From NCBI GenBank assembly GCA_964586235.1, contig CAZPIO010000016.1, positions 20,394 to 84,393 of the forward strand: a DNA stretch of 64,000 nt, given 5' to 3'. Each line of letters begins with the position of its first letter. The stretch's first letter is position 1. This DNA is from JAUCQB01 sp964586235 (GTDB lineage Bacteria; Planctomycetota; Phycisphaerae; UBA1845; PWPN01). Both the position numbers and the translations under genes were made by a program. Positions 25,956-34,831 of this stretch are shown here, piece after piece. The notes beneath the pieces are model-generated. The model did no database searches. It worked only from the letters and a program-made list of their open reading frames with translations, and was not told where the DNA came from.

Positions 25956-26810
25956 TCAGCCTGGCGGCTCCGCGAACGGCAGCGTGCCCTGTACCTGCGA
26001 GCCGCTCAGGCGGCGGCGGGCGAGGTCGGCGGCTTCGGGGTTAATGTCGCAGCCAAGCCATCGTCGGCCCAGGCGTTGGGCCACGGCCAGGGTGGTGCCG
26101 CTGCCGCAGAAGAAATCGGCGACCAGGTCATCGGGGTCGGTGCTGGCCTTGATGATCCGCTCGAGGAGGGCTTCCGGTTTCTGCGTCGGATAGCCGGTGC
26201 GTTCGAGCGAGACGGTTGAGAGGAAGGGGATCTCCCAGACGTCGGTCATGGCCGGGCCTTCGGGGTTGAAGTAGAGGCGGCCGGCCTTGGTCTGCTTGTA
26301 CGGGCGGCCCTGCTCGTCGTAGTTCATGCCATCGGTGCGGAACTGGCCGTCGCGCTGGACGTGGAACTTGTGACGCCCGGCCTGGCGGGCGTAGAAGAAG
26401 ATCGTGTCGTGTTTGCGGGCGAACCATCGGGTGGCCCGGCCGCCGGTGCGGTAGGACCAGATGATCTCGTTGCAGAACTGGTCGTTCCCGAAGATCTGGT
26501 CCAGCATTACCTTTGCGTAGTGGGCCGCGTGCCAGTCGAGGTGCAGATACAGCGAGCCGGTCGGCTTGAGCAGGCGGTGCATCTGCTGGAGCCGGGGACG
26601 GAGGAAACCGAGAAAGCTGTCCAAGTCGCCCTGCCAGCAATCGTTGAAGCTGTGCGCACCGTTGGCTTGGGTCTTCGTCTTGCCGGTGAAGAAGGGCGGA
26701 TCGGCGTAGATGAGGTCGCAGCATGCGTCGGGCAGGCCAGACGTGAATTCCAGGTTGTCGGCGCAGACGACCCTGCCGGTTTCGATTCGCGTGTTGAGCG
26801 GTTCGGTCAT
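25956..26810 (-). CDS. Orphan DNA methyltransferase (beta-class, N4-C or N6-A)
   Basis: 284 residues. Motif IV LIYADPPFFTGKTKT (DPPF) precedes the target-recognition region, and motif I is near the C terminus: DLVADFFCGSGTTLAVAQRL. That order is the beta class. TGYPTQKPEALLERII is motif X-like. DPPF is compatible with either exocyclic amino methylation. No restriction enzyme or Vsr gene adjoins it, so it may be regulatory, phage-derived or a relic. The start ATG lies at 26810. Confidence 0.88.
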   Translation of the reverse strand: MTEPLNTRIETGRVVCADNLEFTSGLPDACCDLIYADPPFFTGKTKTQANGAHSFNDCWQGDLDSFLGFLRPRLQQMHRLLKPTGSLYLHLDWHAAHYAKVMLDQIFGNDQFCNEIIWSYRTGGRATRWFARKHDTIFFYARQAGRHKFHVQRDGQFRTDGMNYDEQGRPYKQTKAGRLYFNPEGPAMTDVWEIPFLSTVSLERTGYPTQKPEALLERIIKASTDPDDLVADFFCGSGTTLAVAQRLGRRWLGCDINPEAADLARRRLSGSQVQGTLPFAEPPG

Positions 26811-26911
26811 GGGTCCGGATTATAGCGGCGAGACGTGCGCGCAAGGAAACGGCCGGGCTCCCGGCCGGCCGTCCCAATTGCGCGAAAAGTTGATAGAAGC
26901 GGACCTGCTGA

Positions 26912-26940
26912 GGTGACCGCCGGCGCCGAGCCGGCGGTCA
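26912..26940 (-). terminator. 12-bp perfect hairpin at the NtrC-like gene stop
   Basis: GTGACCGCCGGC and GCCGGCGGTCAC are separated by 5 nt. The TGA stop of the regulator gene lies inside the first arm (minus strand). No T-run follows, so this is a strong structural end and not a classic intrinsic terminator. Confidence 0.5.
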
Positions 26941-28392
26941 CGTAATGTTTTGCTCCATGTTCTGTTCCTTAGGCACGATGCCCAGGGCGTCCATTCGCCG
27001 GTAGAGCCGGCTTCTGGAGATCCCCATGAGCTTAGCCGCCCGGCTGCGCTGGCCTCGGGCCTGGCGGAGGGCATCCAGGATCGTGCGACGTTCGACGTCC
27101 GCGAGAACGCCGTCGAGCCTGATCGGGCGATCACTCTCGGATTCGCGTGACCGGTCGTGGCTCCGGAGCGCGTTGCGCACGTCATCGGCCTTGAGGACCG
27201 GCCCGTGGCCGGCCGCGACCGCGGTCTCGACGATGTTGTACAGCTCCCTGATGTTGCCCGGCCAGTGGTAGCCGTCCAGCGCCGCCCAGACGCCCGGTTC
27301 GACTTCGGTCACGCCGCGCCGCCCGGCCCGGTTGAGCTCGGTCACGAAGTGATCGACCAGGAGCGGGATGTCCGTCTTCCTGGATCGCAGCGGCGGCAAC
27401 TCGATGGTGATCACGCTCAGGCGGTAGTAGAGATCCTCGCGGAGATGCCCCGAGGTGATCAACTCCTGTGTGGGCCGGCTGCTGGTGGCGATCACGCGGA
27501 CGTCGGACACGTCCTGCTCGCTGCCATCGCCGGCCACGTATTTGCGTTCCTGAATGGCCCGGAGCAACCGGGCCTGGGTGACGGAAGGCATGGCCGCGAT
27601 GTCGTCGATGAAGAGCGTGCCACCCTTGGCCGACGCGAACGCGCCGATCCGCTCGGAAACGCGCGGGCCGGTCGGGGAGGCATATCCAAACAACTCGCTT
27701 TCGATGACGTCTCGCGGGGTGCCCGCACAGCTCACGGGAACAAAGGGTCCGTCCTTCGCCGGGCCGTTGTTATGGATGGTTCTGGCGACGGTCTCCTTGC
27801 CGGTGCCGTTCTCGCCTACGATCAGCACGGGCGAGCCGCTGTTGCCGGCGGCATTGATCTTCTCGAACACCGGCTCCATCAGGGGCGAACGGCTGACGAT
27901 GCTTGAGAAACCGTACCGGTCCTGCATGTGCTTTCGCAGCGACGCCAGTTCCTCGCGGAGTCGGGTGGTTGTCTCGGCCCATTGTTCCTCTCGAGCCTTG
28001 GCCTCGGTGATGTCGCGCATGACACCGATCACTCCATCCGGTTGACCCTCGGGGCCGATCAGGGCGGTGTAGTGGGTCTCGACCCATCGACGTTGGCCAT
28101 CGCGCATGGTGATCTGCAAGCGCTGGCGGGCATAGGGCACGTCACCTCTAAAAACCGCCCAAGCCGGACATAGGGAATTCTCCAGTCTCCGGCCGGACTC
28201 ATCCCGGCAGTCAGTGACACCGACTTCGCCGCAGGACTTGCCCAGTACCTCGCTCGCCTTGTAGCCGGTCAGCTTCTCGCACGCCGTGTTGAACAGCACG
28301 TATCGGCGTTCATTATCCAGCACGAAGACGCCGTCTTGTGTCTGGGACAACAACCTGTCGAGCTTGATGTCCGTTTGCGATGTAGGGTTCAT
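26938..28392 (-). CDS. PAS + AAA+ (NtrC-like) + Fis HTH regulator lacking the GAFTGA loop
   Basis: 484 residues. N-terminal PAS domain (residues ~10-130, GVFVLDNERRYVLFNTACEK). AAA+ core: Walker A GENGTGKE at 193-200, sensor region VRVIATSSRPTQELI, arginine finger region LREDLYYRLSVITIELPPLR. The loop after ELFGY, where bEBPs carry GAFTGA, reads ASPTGPRVSERIGAF, so the sigma-54 contact motif is missing. Walker B is GGTLFIDDI (DD, not DE). C-terminal Fis-type HTH: RSRAAKLMGISRSRLYRRMD. Either it does not activate sigma-54 or it acts as a TyrR-like regulator. CGGTAAA sites upstream could be its operator. Confidence 0.88.
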   Translation of the reverse strand: MNPTSQTDIKLDRLLSQTQDGVFVLDNERRYVLFNTACEKLTGYKASEVLGKSCGEVGVTDCRDESGRRLENSLCPAWAVFRGDVPYARQRLQITMRDGQRRWVETHYTALIGPEGQPDGVIGVMRDITEAKAREEQWAETTTRLREELASLRKHMQDRYGFSSIVSRSPLMEPVFEKINAAGNSGSPVLIVGENGTGKETVARTIHNNGPAKDGPFVPVSCAGTPRDVIESELFGYASPTGPRVSERIGAFASAKGGTLFIDDIAAMPSVTQARLLRAIQERKYVAGDGSEQDVSDVRVIATSSRPTQELITSGHLREDLYYRLSVITIELPPLRSRKTDIPLLVDHFVTELNRAGRRGVTEVEPGVWAALDGYHWPGNIRELYNIVETAVAAGHGPVLKADDVRNALRSHDRSRESESDRPIRLDGVLADVERRTILDALRQARGQRSRAAKLMGISRSRLYRRMDALGIVPKEQNMEQNIT

Positions 28393-28426
28393 GATGTTGT
28401 CTCCCTGAGGGACGTCTCTGTCACCT

Positions 28427-28488
28427 TTTACCGCGACAGGGTTCGGTAAATCCTTTCACCCAAATCTTAGGCCCGCAGATCCGGTAAA
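28427..28488 (-). promoter_or_regulatory. Candidate operator: three CGGTAAA half-sites upstream of the NtrC-like gene
   Basis: TTTACCG (28427-28433) and CGGTAAA (28444-28450) form an inverted pair with a 10-bp gap; a third CGGTAAA is at 28482-28488. All lie within 100 bp upstream of the regulator start (28392). Autoregulation is inferred from position only. Confidence 0.4.
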
Positions 28489-28675
28489 CCATCACGATTT
28501 GGAAATACTTTTTGGATAAGGGCTTATGAGAGTTGTCGAGCGAAGGGGCAGGTTTTGGCCGCGCCCGATTTCGCGACACTCACCCGTGCAGACCGGGTGT
28601 GGAAATGAGACGCTCCAAACGGTACGGCTCCTCCAGTTTCGGGTCGGTTGGGGCGGCGGGGCGTCGCCGAGATGC

Positions 28676-29377
28676 TCAACGGAAGAAACGATATCGCACG
28701 ATTGCGACCATGGCCTTGAGGCCGTCGATCCAGGTGATCTTCTTTCCCTCCGAATAATCTCGTCCCGCGTATTGGATACCGACCTCATAGACGCGGCATC
28801 CGGCTCGGGCGACCTTCGCGGTGAACTCGGGTTCGAATTCGAAGCGGTCGCTGACCAGCTCGAATCTCCGAAGGACCTCGGCGCGGAAGACCTTGTAGCA
28901 GACCTCCATATCGGTGAGGTTCAGGTTGGTCAGCATGTTCGACAGGAGCGTGAGAAACTTGTTGCCCAGCATGTGCCAGAAGAACAGCACGCGGCGGGCT
29001 TCTCCACTGACAAACCGGGAGCCGAAGACGACGTCGGCCTTGTCCTCCAGGATGGGAGCCAGCAGTTTCGGATAATCGCGGGGGTCGTACTCCAGATCGG
29101 CATCCTGGACCAGGATGATAGCCCCCGTGGCCTTTGCGAAGCCGGTGCGCAGGGCGGCGCCCTTGCCGCGGTTGTGAGGGTGCATGAGGACCTGGATGCT
29201 CTTGGTGGGATGCTGTGCGAGGATGCGGTCGTAAAGCTCGCGGGTCCCGTCGGTCGAAGCGTCATCGACGAGGATGAGTTCTCTCTCCAGGTTGAGTTCG
29301 ACGGCCAGAACGCGGCGGACGAGCTCTTCGAGGGTGCGAACTTCGTTGTAGACCGGAACGACGATAGTCAGTTTCAC
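28676..29377 (-). CDS. Family 2 glycosyltransferase (dolichol-phosphate mannosyltransferase-like)
   Basis: 233 residues, single GT-A domain. TIVVPVYNEVRTLEELV opens the nucleotide-binding fold; ELILVDDASTDGTRELYD and GAIILVQDADLEYDPRDYPK carry the Asp residues that bind UDP/GDP-sugar and metal; the terminal helices have YEVGIQYAGRDYSEGKKITW. No C-terminal membrane anchor is present, unlike longer GtrB/DPMS proteins. It probably transfers a sugar to a lipid carrier such as undecaprenyl phosphate. Monocistronic here. Confidence 0.9.
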   Translation of the reverse strand: MKLTIVVPVYNEVRTLEELVRRVLAVELNLERELILVDDASTDGTRELYDRILAQHPTKSIQVLMHPHNRGKGAALRTGFAKATGAIILVQDADLEYDPRDYPKLLAPILEDKADVVFGSRFVSGEARRVLFFWHMLGNKFLTLLSNMLTNLNLTDMEVCYKVFRAEVLRRFELVSDRFEFEPEFTAKVARAGCRVYEVGIQYAGRDYSEGKKITWIDGLKAMVAIVRYRFFR

Positions 29378-29861
29378 GCGTTGCCTCCATTACCTGCGTG
29401 ACCGGCGAGCGGACCCGACCCCGGTTGCCGGGGCGGGACGCGTGAGCGGTGCCCGTCACCTGTCCGGAGAGGTTACACAGTCACGGGGCCTCGTAAAGAG
29501 GTTGCCCGCAGCGGTCAGGGTGTCCCCGGCGGGGACACGGGCCTGCGAGAACGGCCAATCTCCCCGATCGGGCTGCAACAGCCGGCGCGTCGCGCGGGTC
29601 CGGAAACGGGAGCCTTCGCGTAACTTCTTGATTGACAATAGAATAGGGAGGCGTGTGGAGGTCACGATGGGGGCTTCCGGCGGGCGGCAGGCCGGCGTGC
29701 GGGCTGGATTGCGACAAAGCGGGTTGTTAACAGGTATCGAGTTTGCGTAATATGGACGGTTTCAATCGTATATTGTGCGAGTATGCCGGTCCGGCCCCAT
29801 TGGCAATGAGTGAGCCGGGTCCTTGATGAGGGTTGTCAGCCTGCGATTAGTGGAGGCGGTC
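29378..29861. other. Intergenic region between the glycosyltransferase and the DUF1573 gene
   Basis: No gene seen. GGTGTCCCCGGCGGGGACAC-like text at 29519-29538 is a hairpin (GTGTCCCC/GGGGACAC). A promoter candidate at 29724-29753 is listed separately. Confidence 0.4.
29724..29753 (+). promoter_or_regulatory. Candidate promoter of the DUF1573 gene
   Basis: TTGTTA (29724-29729), 18-bp spacer, TAATAT (29748-29753). The -10 is good and the -35 moderate. The predicted leader is about 100 nt to GTG 29862. Confidence 0.4.
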
Positions 29862-32507
29862 GTGATCAGAGGATTCGTTTCAAGAATGTCCGCAGCCGCT
29901 GCGGTGTTATCGGTTGTCTTGCTCCTGTCCGGAGCGGAGCGAACGTGGGGCCAGGCCGCCCCCGGCGTCGCTCCGGGTCGCCGGCCGGCCACGAGGCCAG
30001 CGGCTTCGACGGCCCCAGCCGACCCGAATGCCCCGAAGCTGCGTTGTGACGAGTTGATCCACGATTTCGGTGAAGTCTGGTCGGGTGAGCAGGTCGAGCA
30101 TGCGTATGTGATTCACAACGACGGGAAGTCTCCGCTCGAGCTGCTGAATGTCAGGCCTTCGTGCGGCTGCACGGTCGTGGACTTCGACAAGGTCATTGCT
30201 CCGGGGGGGCAAGGGAAGGTGACGGTCAAGCTGAGCACCGTGCGGATGGCGCATGAGGTGAGCAAGACCGTCATGGTGGAGAGCAATGATCCGTTGCGCC
30301 GCTCGATCACCCTGACCCTGAAAGGAAAAGTCAAACCCCGCATCAGCGTCGAGCCGGCCAGCGCCGCCTTTGGCAGCGTGACCGACCGGGGAACGGAGCT
30401 GGTCCGGAAGATCAAAGTCACCAATCACACCGAAGAGCCCATGAAGCTGCAACGGATGCCCCTGCCTCCAGGACAGAAGACCGTGTTCCAGGCGGAGGTC
30501 GCGGAAGTGGAACCGGGCAAGGTTGCGGAGATCACCGTCAGGGTGGCGCCGCCGATTCCCGAGGGAAGCTCCTCTCTGCTGCTCCGTTTCCAGACCGGAA
30601 TCGAGAAGGAGAAGGAAATCCCGGTGACGTGTTCACTCTACTCGCCCCCGCTGGTGCAGGTCATGCCGATGTTGCTGCCGGTGACCCTGCCGGTGCCGGA
30701 GAATTTCCAGCGATGGGTGAGCATCGTGTACAACGGCAAGGACGACTTCGTCATTGAGAAGCCCGTGCCGGGCAACGACGCCATTAGTGTCGAGCTGGTG
30801 CCTTCGTCGCCGCAGCCGCCCCGCCCGGCGCCCGGGACACCTCCCAATGCGCCGGCTCCGGCACGGCCCCAGTCATACCGGCTGAACGTGCGGATCGATC
30901 CACGCTTCAATCCGCCCACCGAGGACCCCATCGACATCGTGATGAAGACGAATCTGAAGGAGAAGCCGGAGATCAAGGTTGCGGTGAAGCCTACCCGGGT
31001 CAAGACCCCGCCGGCGAGGCCGCCGCAGACTCCGGTCGTCGCTCGACCGGAGGAGTTGCTGGGCAAGCCCTGCCCGGTAACGAGCTTCCTTTCCGCCGGT
31101 TCCGGGCAGGCGCTCCAGTTGGGTACGGGCGGCCAGGTGGCGATGCTGAATTTCTGGGCCGCATGGTCCGCGCAGAGCCGTCAACAGGCTGCCGCCATTC
31201 AGAGCCTGAGTACCCAGTTCTTCCGCAAGGGCGTCACGTTCGTGAACGTGAGCGTGGATTCACTCAAGCCGGTCTCGGAGATCACCAAAGCTGCACAGAG
31301 CTTCGGTCTGGCTCCCGGCACGGTTGCGGCGGATCCCCACTATGTGACCGCAGCGAGATTCGGAGTCAAGAGCGTGCCGACCCTGATTCTGGTGGGCAAG
31401 AGCGGGATGGTGGAGGCCATTCACGAAGGCCTGCCGGGGCCGGAGCAGGTGGAAGCCTATGAGGAGATGCTGAAATCGGAAATTGACCTGCTGCTGGAGG
31501 GGCGAAACCGGGCGGAGTTCGCCTCGATTCCCAAGACGGCGGGCTTGGCCGACGCGATGGAGGCCCAGGCCGCCGGGGTGGTGTCGCCCGGACCGCGGCT
31601 GACGATCGAGTCTACCCGCCAGGATATCGGCGCAGTCAACCCTGCGTCGGAGGTCAGCGCCAATGTGTACGTGCGGAATGACGGCAGGCAGCCGTTGAGC
31701 ATTACGTCAGTGACGGCCAGCGAAGGACTGGCGATTGATTCGGGCTACCCGAGAGCGCTGCAGCCCGGAGCCACGGGGGCACTCGCCTGCCGATTCACCG
31801 CGGCGGGCCAGCCCAGTTCTTTCGGGCATAAGGTGACGATCGCCTCGAATGACACGGCCAGGCCCAGAGTTGAGATTACCCTGGTCGGGGCGGTGAAACC
31901 GTATCTCGAGGTGCAGCCGAAGACGGGCATCGATTTTGGCCGTAATCCCAGGACGCAGACGATGGAACGGATGGCGACGATCCTCTACAACGGCCCCAAC
32001 GAGCCGGCAATCGAGTACCTGTCCGCCGAGTCTTCGTCGCCCAAGTTCGCGGTCAGGGTTAAGAGGCTTGGCACAAGCAACAATGCCATGCTGACGGTCA
32101 CGCCGAACGGGCCGTTCGATCTTGGTGAGCTGACCGCGGTGGCGAAGGTGAAGACCACGAGCGAGCCGCAGCCGACGCTGGATGTTCCGATCAGGCTGTA
32201 CAACCCCAAGCGTGTCGAGGTGACGCCGGAGGCCGTAGTGCTGCAGGGTGCTGCCCGCACGCAGCGTTACAGCATCACCATCGCCAACAACGGATTCAGC
32301 GACCTGCACATTCTCGGCGTGACCAAGAGCAACAGCAGCATCCGGACTCAGTTCTACCCCGACTCGGACGGCTTCTCTTACCGTCTCGAGGTGATGCTGC
32401 CCGTCAACTATGCCATGGCGGCGGGGGGCGACAAGATCACCATCCGTACCGACGACAAGGAATTCGGCGAGATCGTGATCCCGATCAGGTCCGCGGCCGG
32501 AGGGTAA
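29862..32507 (+). CDS. Large secreted DUF1573 protein with an internal CxxC-less thioredoxin domain
   Basis: 881 residues. Signal peptide after VIRGFVSRMSAAAAVLSVVL, cleavage near WGQA. N-terminal DUF1573 (ASH-like) repeat: HDFGEVWSGEQVEHAYVIHN and VRPSCGCTVVDF. Further Ig-like repeats follow (GSVTDRGTELVRKIKV; later DIGAVNPASEVSANVYV and IDFGRNPRTQTMERM). Residues ~410-560 are a TlpA-like thioredoxin fold (MLNFWAAWSAQSRQQ, then VKSVPTLILVGKSG with the cis-Pro), but WCxxC is WSAQS: Ser436 and Ser439 replace both cysteines. GTG 29862 is chosen for GGAGG 5 bp upstream; ATG 29826 is an in-frame alternative. Likely a periplasmic or outer scaffold, not a redox enzyme. Confidence 0.85.
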   Translation: MIRGFVSRMSAAAAVLSVVLLLSGAERTWGQAAPGVAPGRRPATRPAASTAPADPNAPKLRCDELIHDFGEVWSGEQVEHAYVIHNDGKSPLELLNVRPSCGCTVVDFDKVIAPGGQGKVTVKLSTVRMAHEVSKTVMVESNDPLRRSITLTLKGKVKPRISVEPASAAFGSVTDRGTELVRKIKVTNHTEEPMKLQRMPLPPGQKTVFQAEVAEVEPGKVAEITVRVAPPIPEGSSSLLLRFQTGIEKEKEIPVTCSLYSPPLVQVMPMLLPVTLPVPENFQRWVSIVYNGKDDFVIEKPVPGNDAISVELVPSSPQPPRPAPGTPPNAPAPARPQSYRLNVRIDPRFNPPTEDPIDIVMKTNLKEKPEIKVAVKPTRVKTPPARPPQTPVVARPEELLGKPCPVTSFLSAGSGQALQLGTGGQVAMLNFWAAWSAQSRQQAAAIQSLSTQFFRKGVTFVNVSVDSLKPVSEITKAAQSFGLAPGTVAADPHYVTAARFGVKSVPTLILVGKSGMVEAIHEGLPGPEQVEAYEEMLKSEIDLLLEGRNRAEFASIPKTAGLADAMEAQAAGVVSPGPRLTIESTRQDIGAVNPASEVSANVYVRNDGRQPLSITSVTASEGLAIDSGYPRALQPGATGALACRFTAAGQPSSFGHKVTIASNDTARPRVEITLVGAVKPYLEVQPKTGIDFGRNPRTQTMERMATILYNGPNEPAIEYLSAESSSPKFAVRVKRLGTSNNAMLTVTPNGPFDLGELTAVAKVKTTSEPQPTLDVPIRLYNPKRVEVTPEAVVLQGAARTQRYSITIANNGFSDLHILGVTKSNSSIRTQFYPDSDGFSYRLEVMLPVNYAMAAGGDKITIRTDDKEFGEIVIPIRSAAGG

Positions 32508-32543
32508 GTCTCCTGGCCGCTTGAATATGCCTGGTAAACATCA

Positions 32544-32570
32544 ACGGCCGGCCTTCGGGTCGGCCGTTTT
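32544..32570. terminator. Intrinsic terminator between convergent genes
   Basis: ACGGCCG and CGGCCGT pair around a 10-nt loop and are followed by TTTT on the plus strand. It ends the DUF1573 transcript and may serve the converging methyltransferase gene too. Confidence 0.7.
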
Positions 32571-32624
32571 CTTGCGCGGAGCACGTGACGCGCTCTGCCC
32601 GCCCTGACGGGTCCACGTTGCGTG

Positions 32625-33713
32625 CTACGGCGTCCGGGGGGCCAGGTAGTAGTAATTCAGGATGTCGTGGTCGAGCCTCTCGATCTTCACGGTGGTGAAG
32701 CCGGCGTCGCCGAGCATCTCCAGGGCCTTCTCCCGGCCCCAGGCGGCCCCGAGGCCCATGCCGCCGTTCGCCAGCGACACGGACATACAGTGCATGCAGG
32801 ATATCGTGTAGATAAACGGGCCCATTGGATGGTTCATGTTCCCGTCCACGTGCGTGGAGGCGGCGATATCCTGCATGAGGAACAGCCCGCCCGGCCTCAG
32901 CGAGCGATAGATGTTGGCCAGTACCGCATCGGGGCGGGCCTGGTCGTGAATCGAGTCGAACGCGGTCACGAGGTCGAAACGCTCCGAGTCCTCCATCCTG
33001 GCGACGTCCTGCACGACAAATCGCGTATTGGCCAGCCCGCGATGTGCGGCGTCGGCCCGGGCGGCGGCGATGGCATCCTCGGAGAGGTCATAGCCCACGA
33101 ACCGGCTGTTGGGGAATACTTCTCCGAGGCAGTTCATGGCCATGCCGCTGCCGCAGCCGACGTCCAGCACGTCGATGCCGCGTTGCAGCTTCTCGCGAAG
33201 TCCGGGCACGAGCGGGATGATGCGGTCCTGGAGGCCCGCCACTGTGGTCTGGCTGCTCTCCTCGGCCATGACCGCGTGAAACCGCTTGTAGGCGGAATAG
33301 GGCACGCCCCGGCCGTGCCTGAAGGCCTCGACGACCTCGTCTTCCACCGACCCGAGCACGCTGATCCACTGCGTCACCGATGCCAGGTTGTTCGGAGCCG
33401 CCCTGCGGGTCAGGAATCCGGCATGCTCGGCGGGCAGGACGAAAGTCCCGGTCTCGGGATGGTGCTCGATGATTCCGCCCGTGACCATCGCCCCGAGCCA
33501 TTCGCGAACGTAGCGTTCGCTGAGGCCCGCGCGTGCGGCGATTTCCTCGCCGGTTGCCGGCGGCATGTCCGCCATGGTGTCGAACAGACGGGTGCGGTGT
33601 CCGATCGAGATCATCAATGCCAGCCCGGCGTCGTTCAGGATGCTGAGCATCCGTTCATCGAAGCCGCGGGCCCCAGTGGTCATCTGCAGCGTTGTCTGCG
33701 TGTTTGTTGTCAT
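32625..33713 (-). CDS. SAM-dependent methyltransferase with N-terminal winged-helix domain
   Basis: 362 residues. The N terminus (~20-100) is a dimerisation winged helix of the Rv2258c/O-methyltransferase type (GEEIAARAGLSERYVREWLG). The Rossmann MTase follows: VLDVGCGSGMAMNCLGEVFP (motif I), SRFVGYDLSEDAIAAARADA, FDLVTAFDSIHDQARP, LRPGGLFLMQDIAA. The substrate is unknown; relatives act on small metabolites. The start is ATG 33713. Single gene, convergent with the DUF1573 gene. Confidence 0.9.
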   Translation of the reverse strand: MTTNTQTTLQMTTGARGFDERMLSILNDAGLALMISIGHRTRLFDTMADMPPATGEEIAARAGLSERYVREWLGAMVTGGIIEHHPETGTFVLPAEHAGFLTRRAAPNNLASVTQWISVLGSVEDEVVEAFRHGRGVPYSAYKRFHAVMAEESSQTTVAGLQDRIIPLVPGLREKLQRGIDVLDVGCGSGMAMNCLGEVFPNSRFVGYDLSEDAIAAARADAAHRGLANTRFVVQDVARMEDSERFDLVTAFDSIHDQARPDAVLANIYRSLRPGGLFLMQDIAASTHVDGNMNHPMGPFIYTISCMHCMSVSLANGGMGLGAAWGREKALEMLGDAGFTTVKIERLDHDILNYYYLAPRTP

Positions 33714-34238
33714 GTAAGTGTTCCTCGCGTTATGGGTGTCTCGGTCTCAGGTGGTCCGTCCGCGCGACCGGACCGTTTGGCAAAGTGCAAAATCGTAGCG
33801 CCGGCCGACAGGCCGGACAAACGATTGATACTCAAATGCAATCAGCTCTCTCTGATTCCGCCGTGGTGAGCGCGCACCGGACGGTACTCAGAGCGCGCAT
33901 CGAGGCCCACCCGCATTTCGCGAGGATGCCCGCGCCGTGGATGTGGAACGATCGACTCACAATCGATCGCCGATGGTTGTATCTGCCGCCCAGGACCGGA
34001 GGGATCTCGCATTGACGACTCTGTGACTGTCGCGAAGGCGTTGAGGAAGCGCCGGCGCACTCGCAAGGTCGCGGAAGCATTGTCTCGCCCGCCCAATCAG
34101 GCCCTGATTTGGCGAAGGCTTTGTGAGAAAAGCGAGGGGGTGTCATCTTCTGGGGCATTCCGGTATAGTGTCCCGGTGATGGACAGAAGGGGGCCGGTCG
34201 TGGCGCCTCCTCGACCCTGCTCGGAGGCCTTGTCCGCC
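33714..34238. other. Intergenic region upstream of the iron-sulfur flavoprotein gene
   Basis: Contains one possible small relic (33836-34015, listed separately), a GCCGGCC-GACA-GGCCGG hairpin near 33801-33817, and otherwise nothing recognised. An in-frame extension of the flavoprotein gene to 34023 is Arg-rich and not family-like. Confidence 0.4.
33836..34015 (+). other. Possible small ORF or BON-domain remnant
   Basis: 59 residues, MQSALSDSAVVSAHRTVLRA then RIEAHPHFARM and NDRLTIDRR. The HPHF and RLTIxRR spacing recalls short BON-type proteins of planctomycetes, but the C-terminal SYYLKQ-type segment is missing. No ribosome-binding site is clear. A decayed gene or chance ORF; low confidence. 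Confidence 0.25.
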
Positions 34239-34808
34239 ATGTCAGGTTTCCTGGGTGTCATCGGAAGCCCGCGCCGCAACGGCAACACGCACGTCCTGGT
34301 ATCGTGCGTGCTCGAGGGGGCCGCCAGCGCCGGCGCCAAGACGGACACCCTTTTCCTGGCCGACACGACCATCCGCGAGTGCGACGGCTGTCACCTCTGC
34401 TGGGAGGGCGAGCACTGCCCGAAGGCCGACGACATGGCGGGGATCTTTCCGAGAATCATCGAGGCGGACGTCATCGTTTTCGGCACGCCCGTGTACTGGT
34501 ACGGCCCGACGGGGCTGATGAAACTCTTCATCGATCGCTTCGTGTTCTTCAACTCACCGGGTCACCGGACCTGGGTGGCCGGCAAGCCGGCGGTGATCGT
34601 GGTGCCCTACGAGGAAACCGATCCGGAGACCGTGCGTCCTGTGGTCGAGTTCTTCGAGAAGTGTTTCGCCTACCTGGGGATGGAGCTGGTCGCGAAGATC
34701 ATCGCGCCCGGCGTCAGCGCCCGCGGCGAAGTGCGGCGCCACGAGGGTCTTCTGCGGGAGGCATTCGAGATCGGGGGCGGGCTGGCGGCCGAGTTGCGGA
34801 GCAGGTAG
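34239..34808 (+). CDS. Iron-sulfur flavoprotein (NADPH-dependent FMN reductase family)
   Basis: 189 residues, flavodoxin fold. GVIGSPRRNGNTHVLV is the FMN phosphate loop; CDGCHLCWEGEHC (Cx2Cx2Cx5C) is the compact cysteine motif that binds a 4Fe-4S cluster in Isf-type proteins; FGTPVYWYGPTGLMKLFIDR completes the flavin site. It passes electrons between ferredoxin-like donors and flavin; partners unknown. ATG 34239 chosen (GGAGG at 34223-34227) because the conserved fold starts there. Confidence 0.88.
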   Translation: MSGFLGVIGSPRRNGNTHVLVSCVLEGAASAGAKTDTLFLADTTIRECDGCHLCWEGEHCPKADDMAGIFPRIIEADVIVFGTPVYWYGPTGLMKLFIDRFVFFNSPGHRTWVAGKPAVIVVPYEETDPETVRPVVEFFEKCFAYLGMELVAKIIAPGVSARGEVRRHEGLLREAFEIGGGLAAELRSR

Positions 34809-34831
34809 TCCCGCGGGCCGAGGCTTGCCTT

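Noticed and set aside
28393..28675. Sigma-54 promoter (-24/-12) upstream of the NtrC-like gene
   Set aside because: No GG-N10-GC element with the TGGCAC-N5-TTGC pattern was found.
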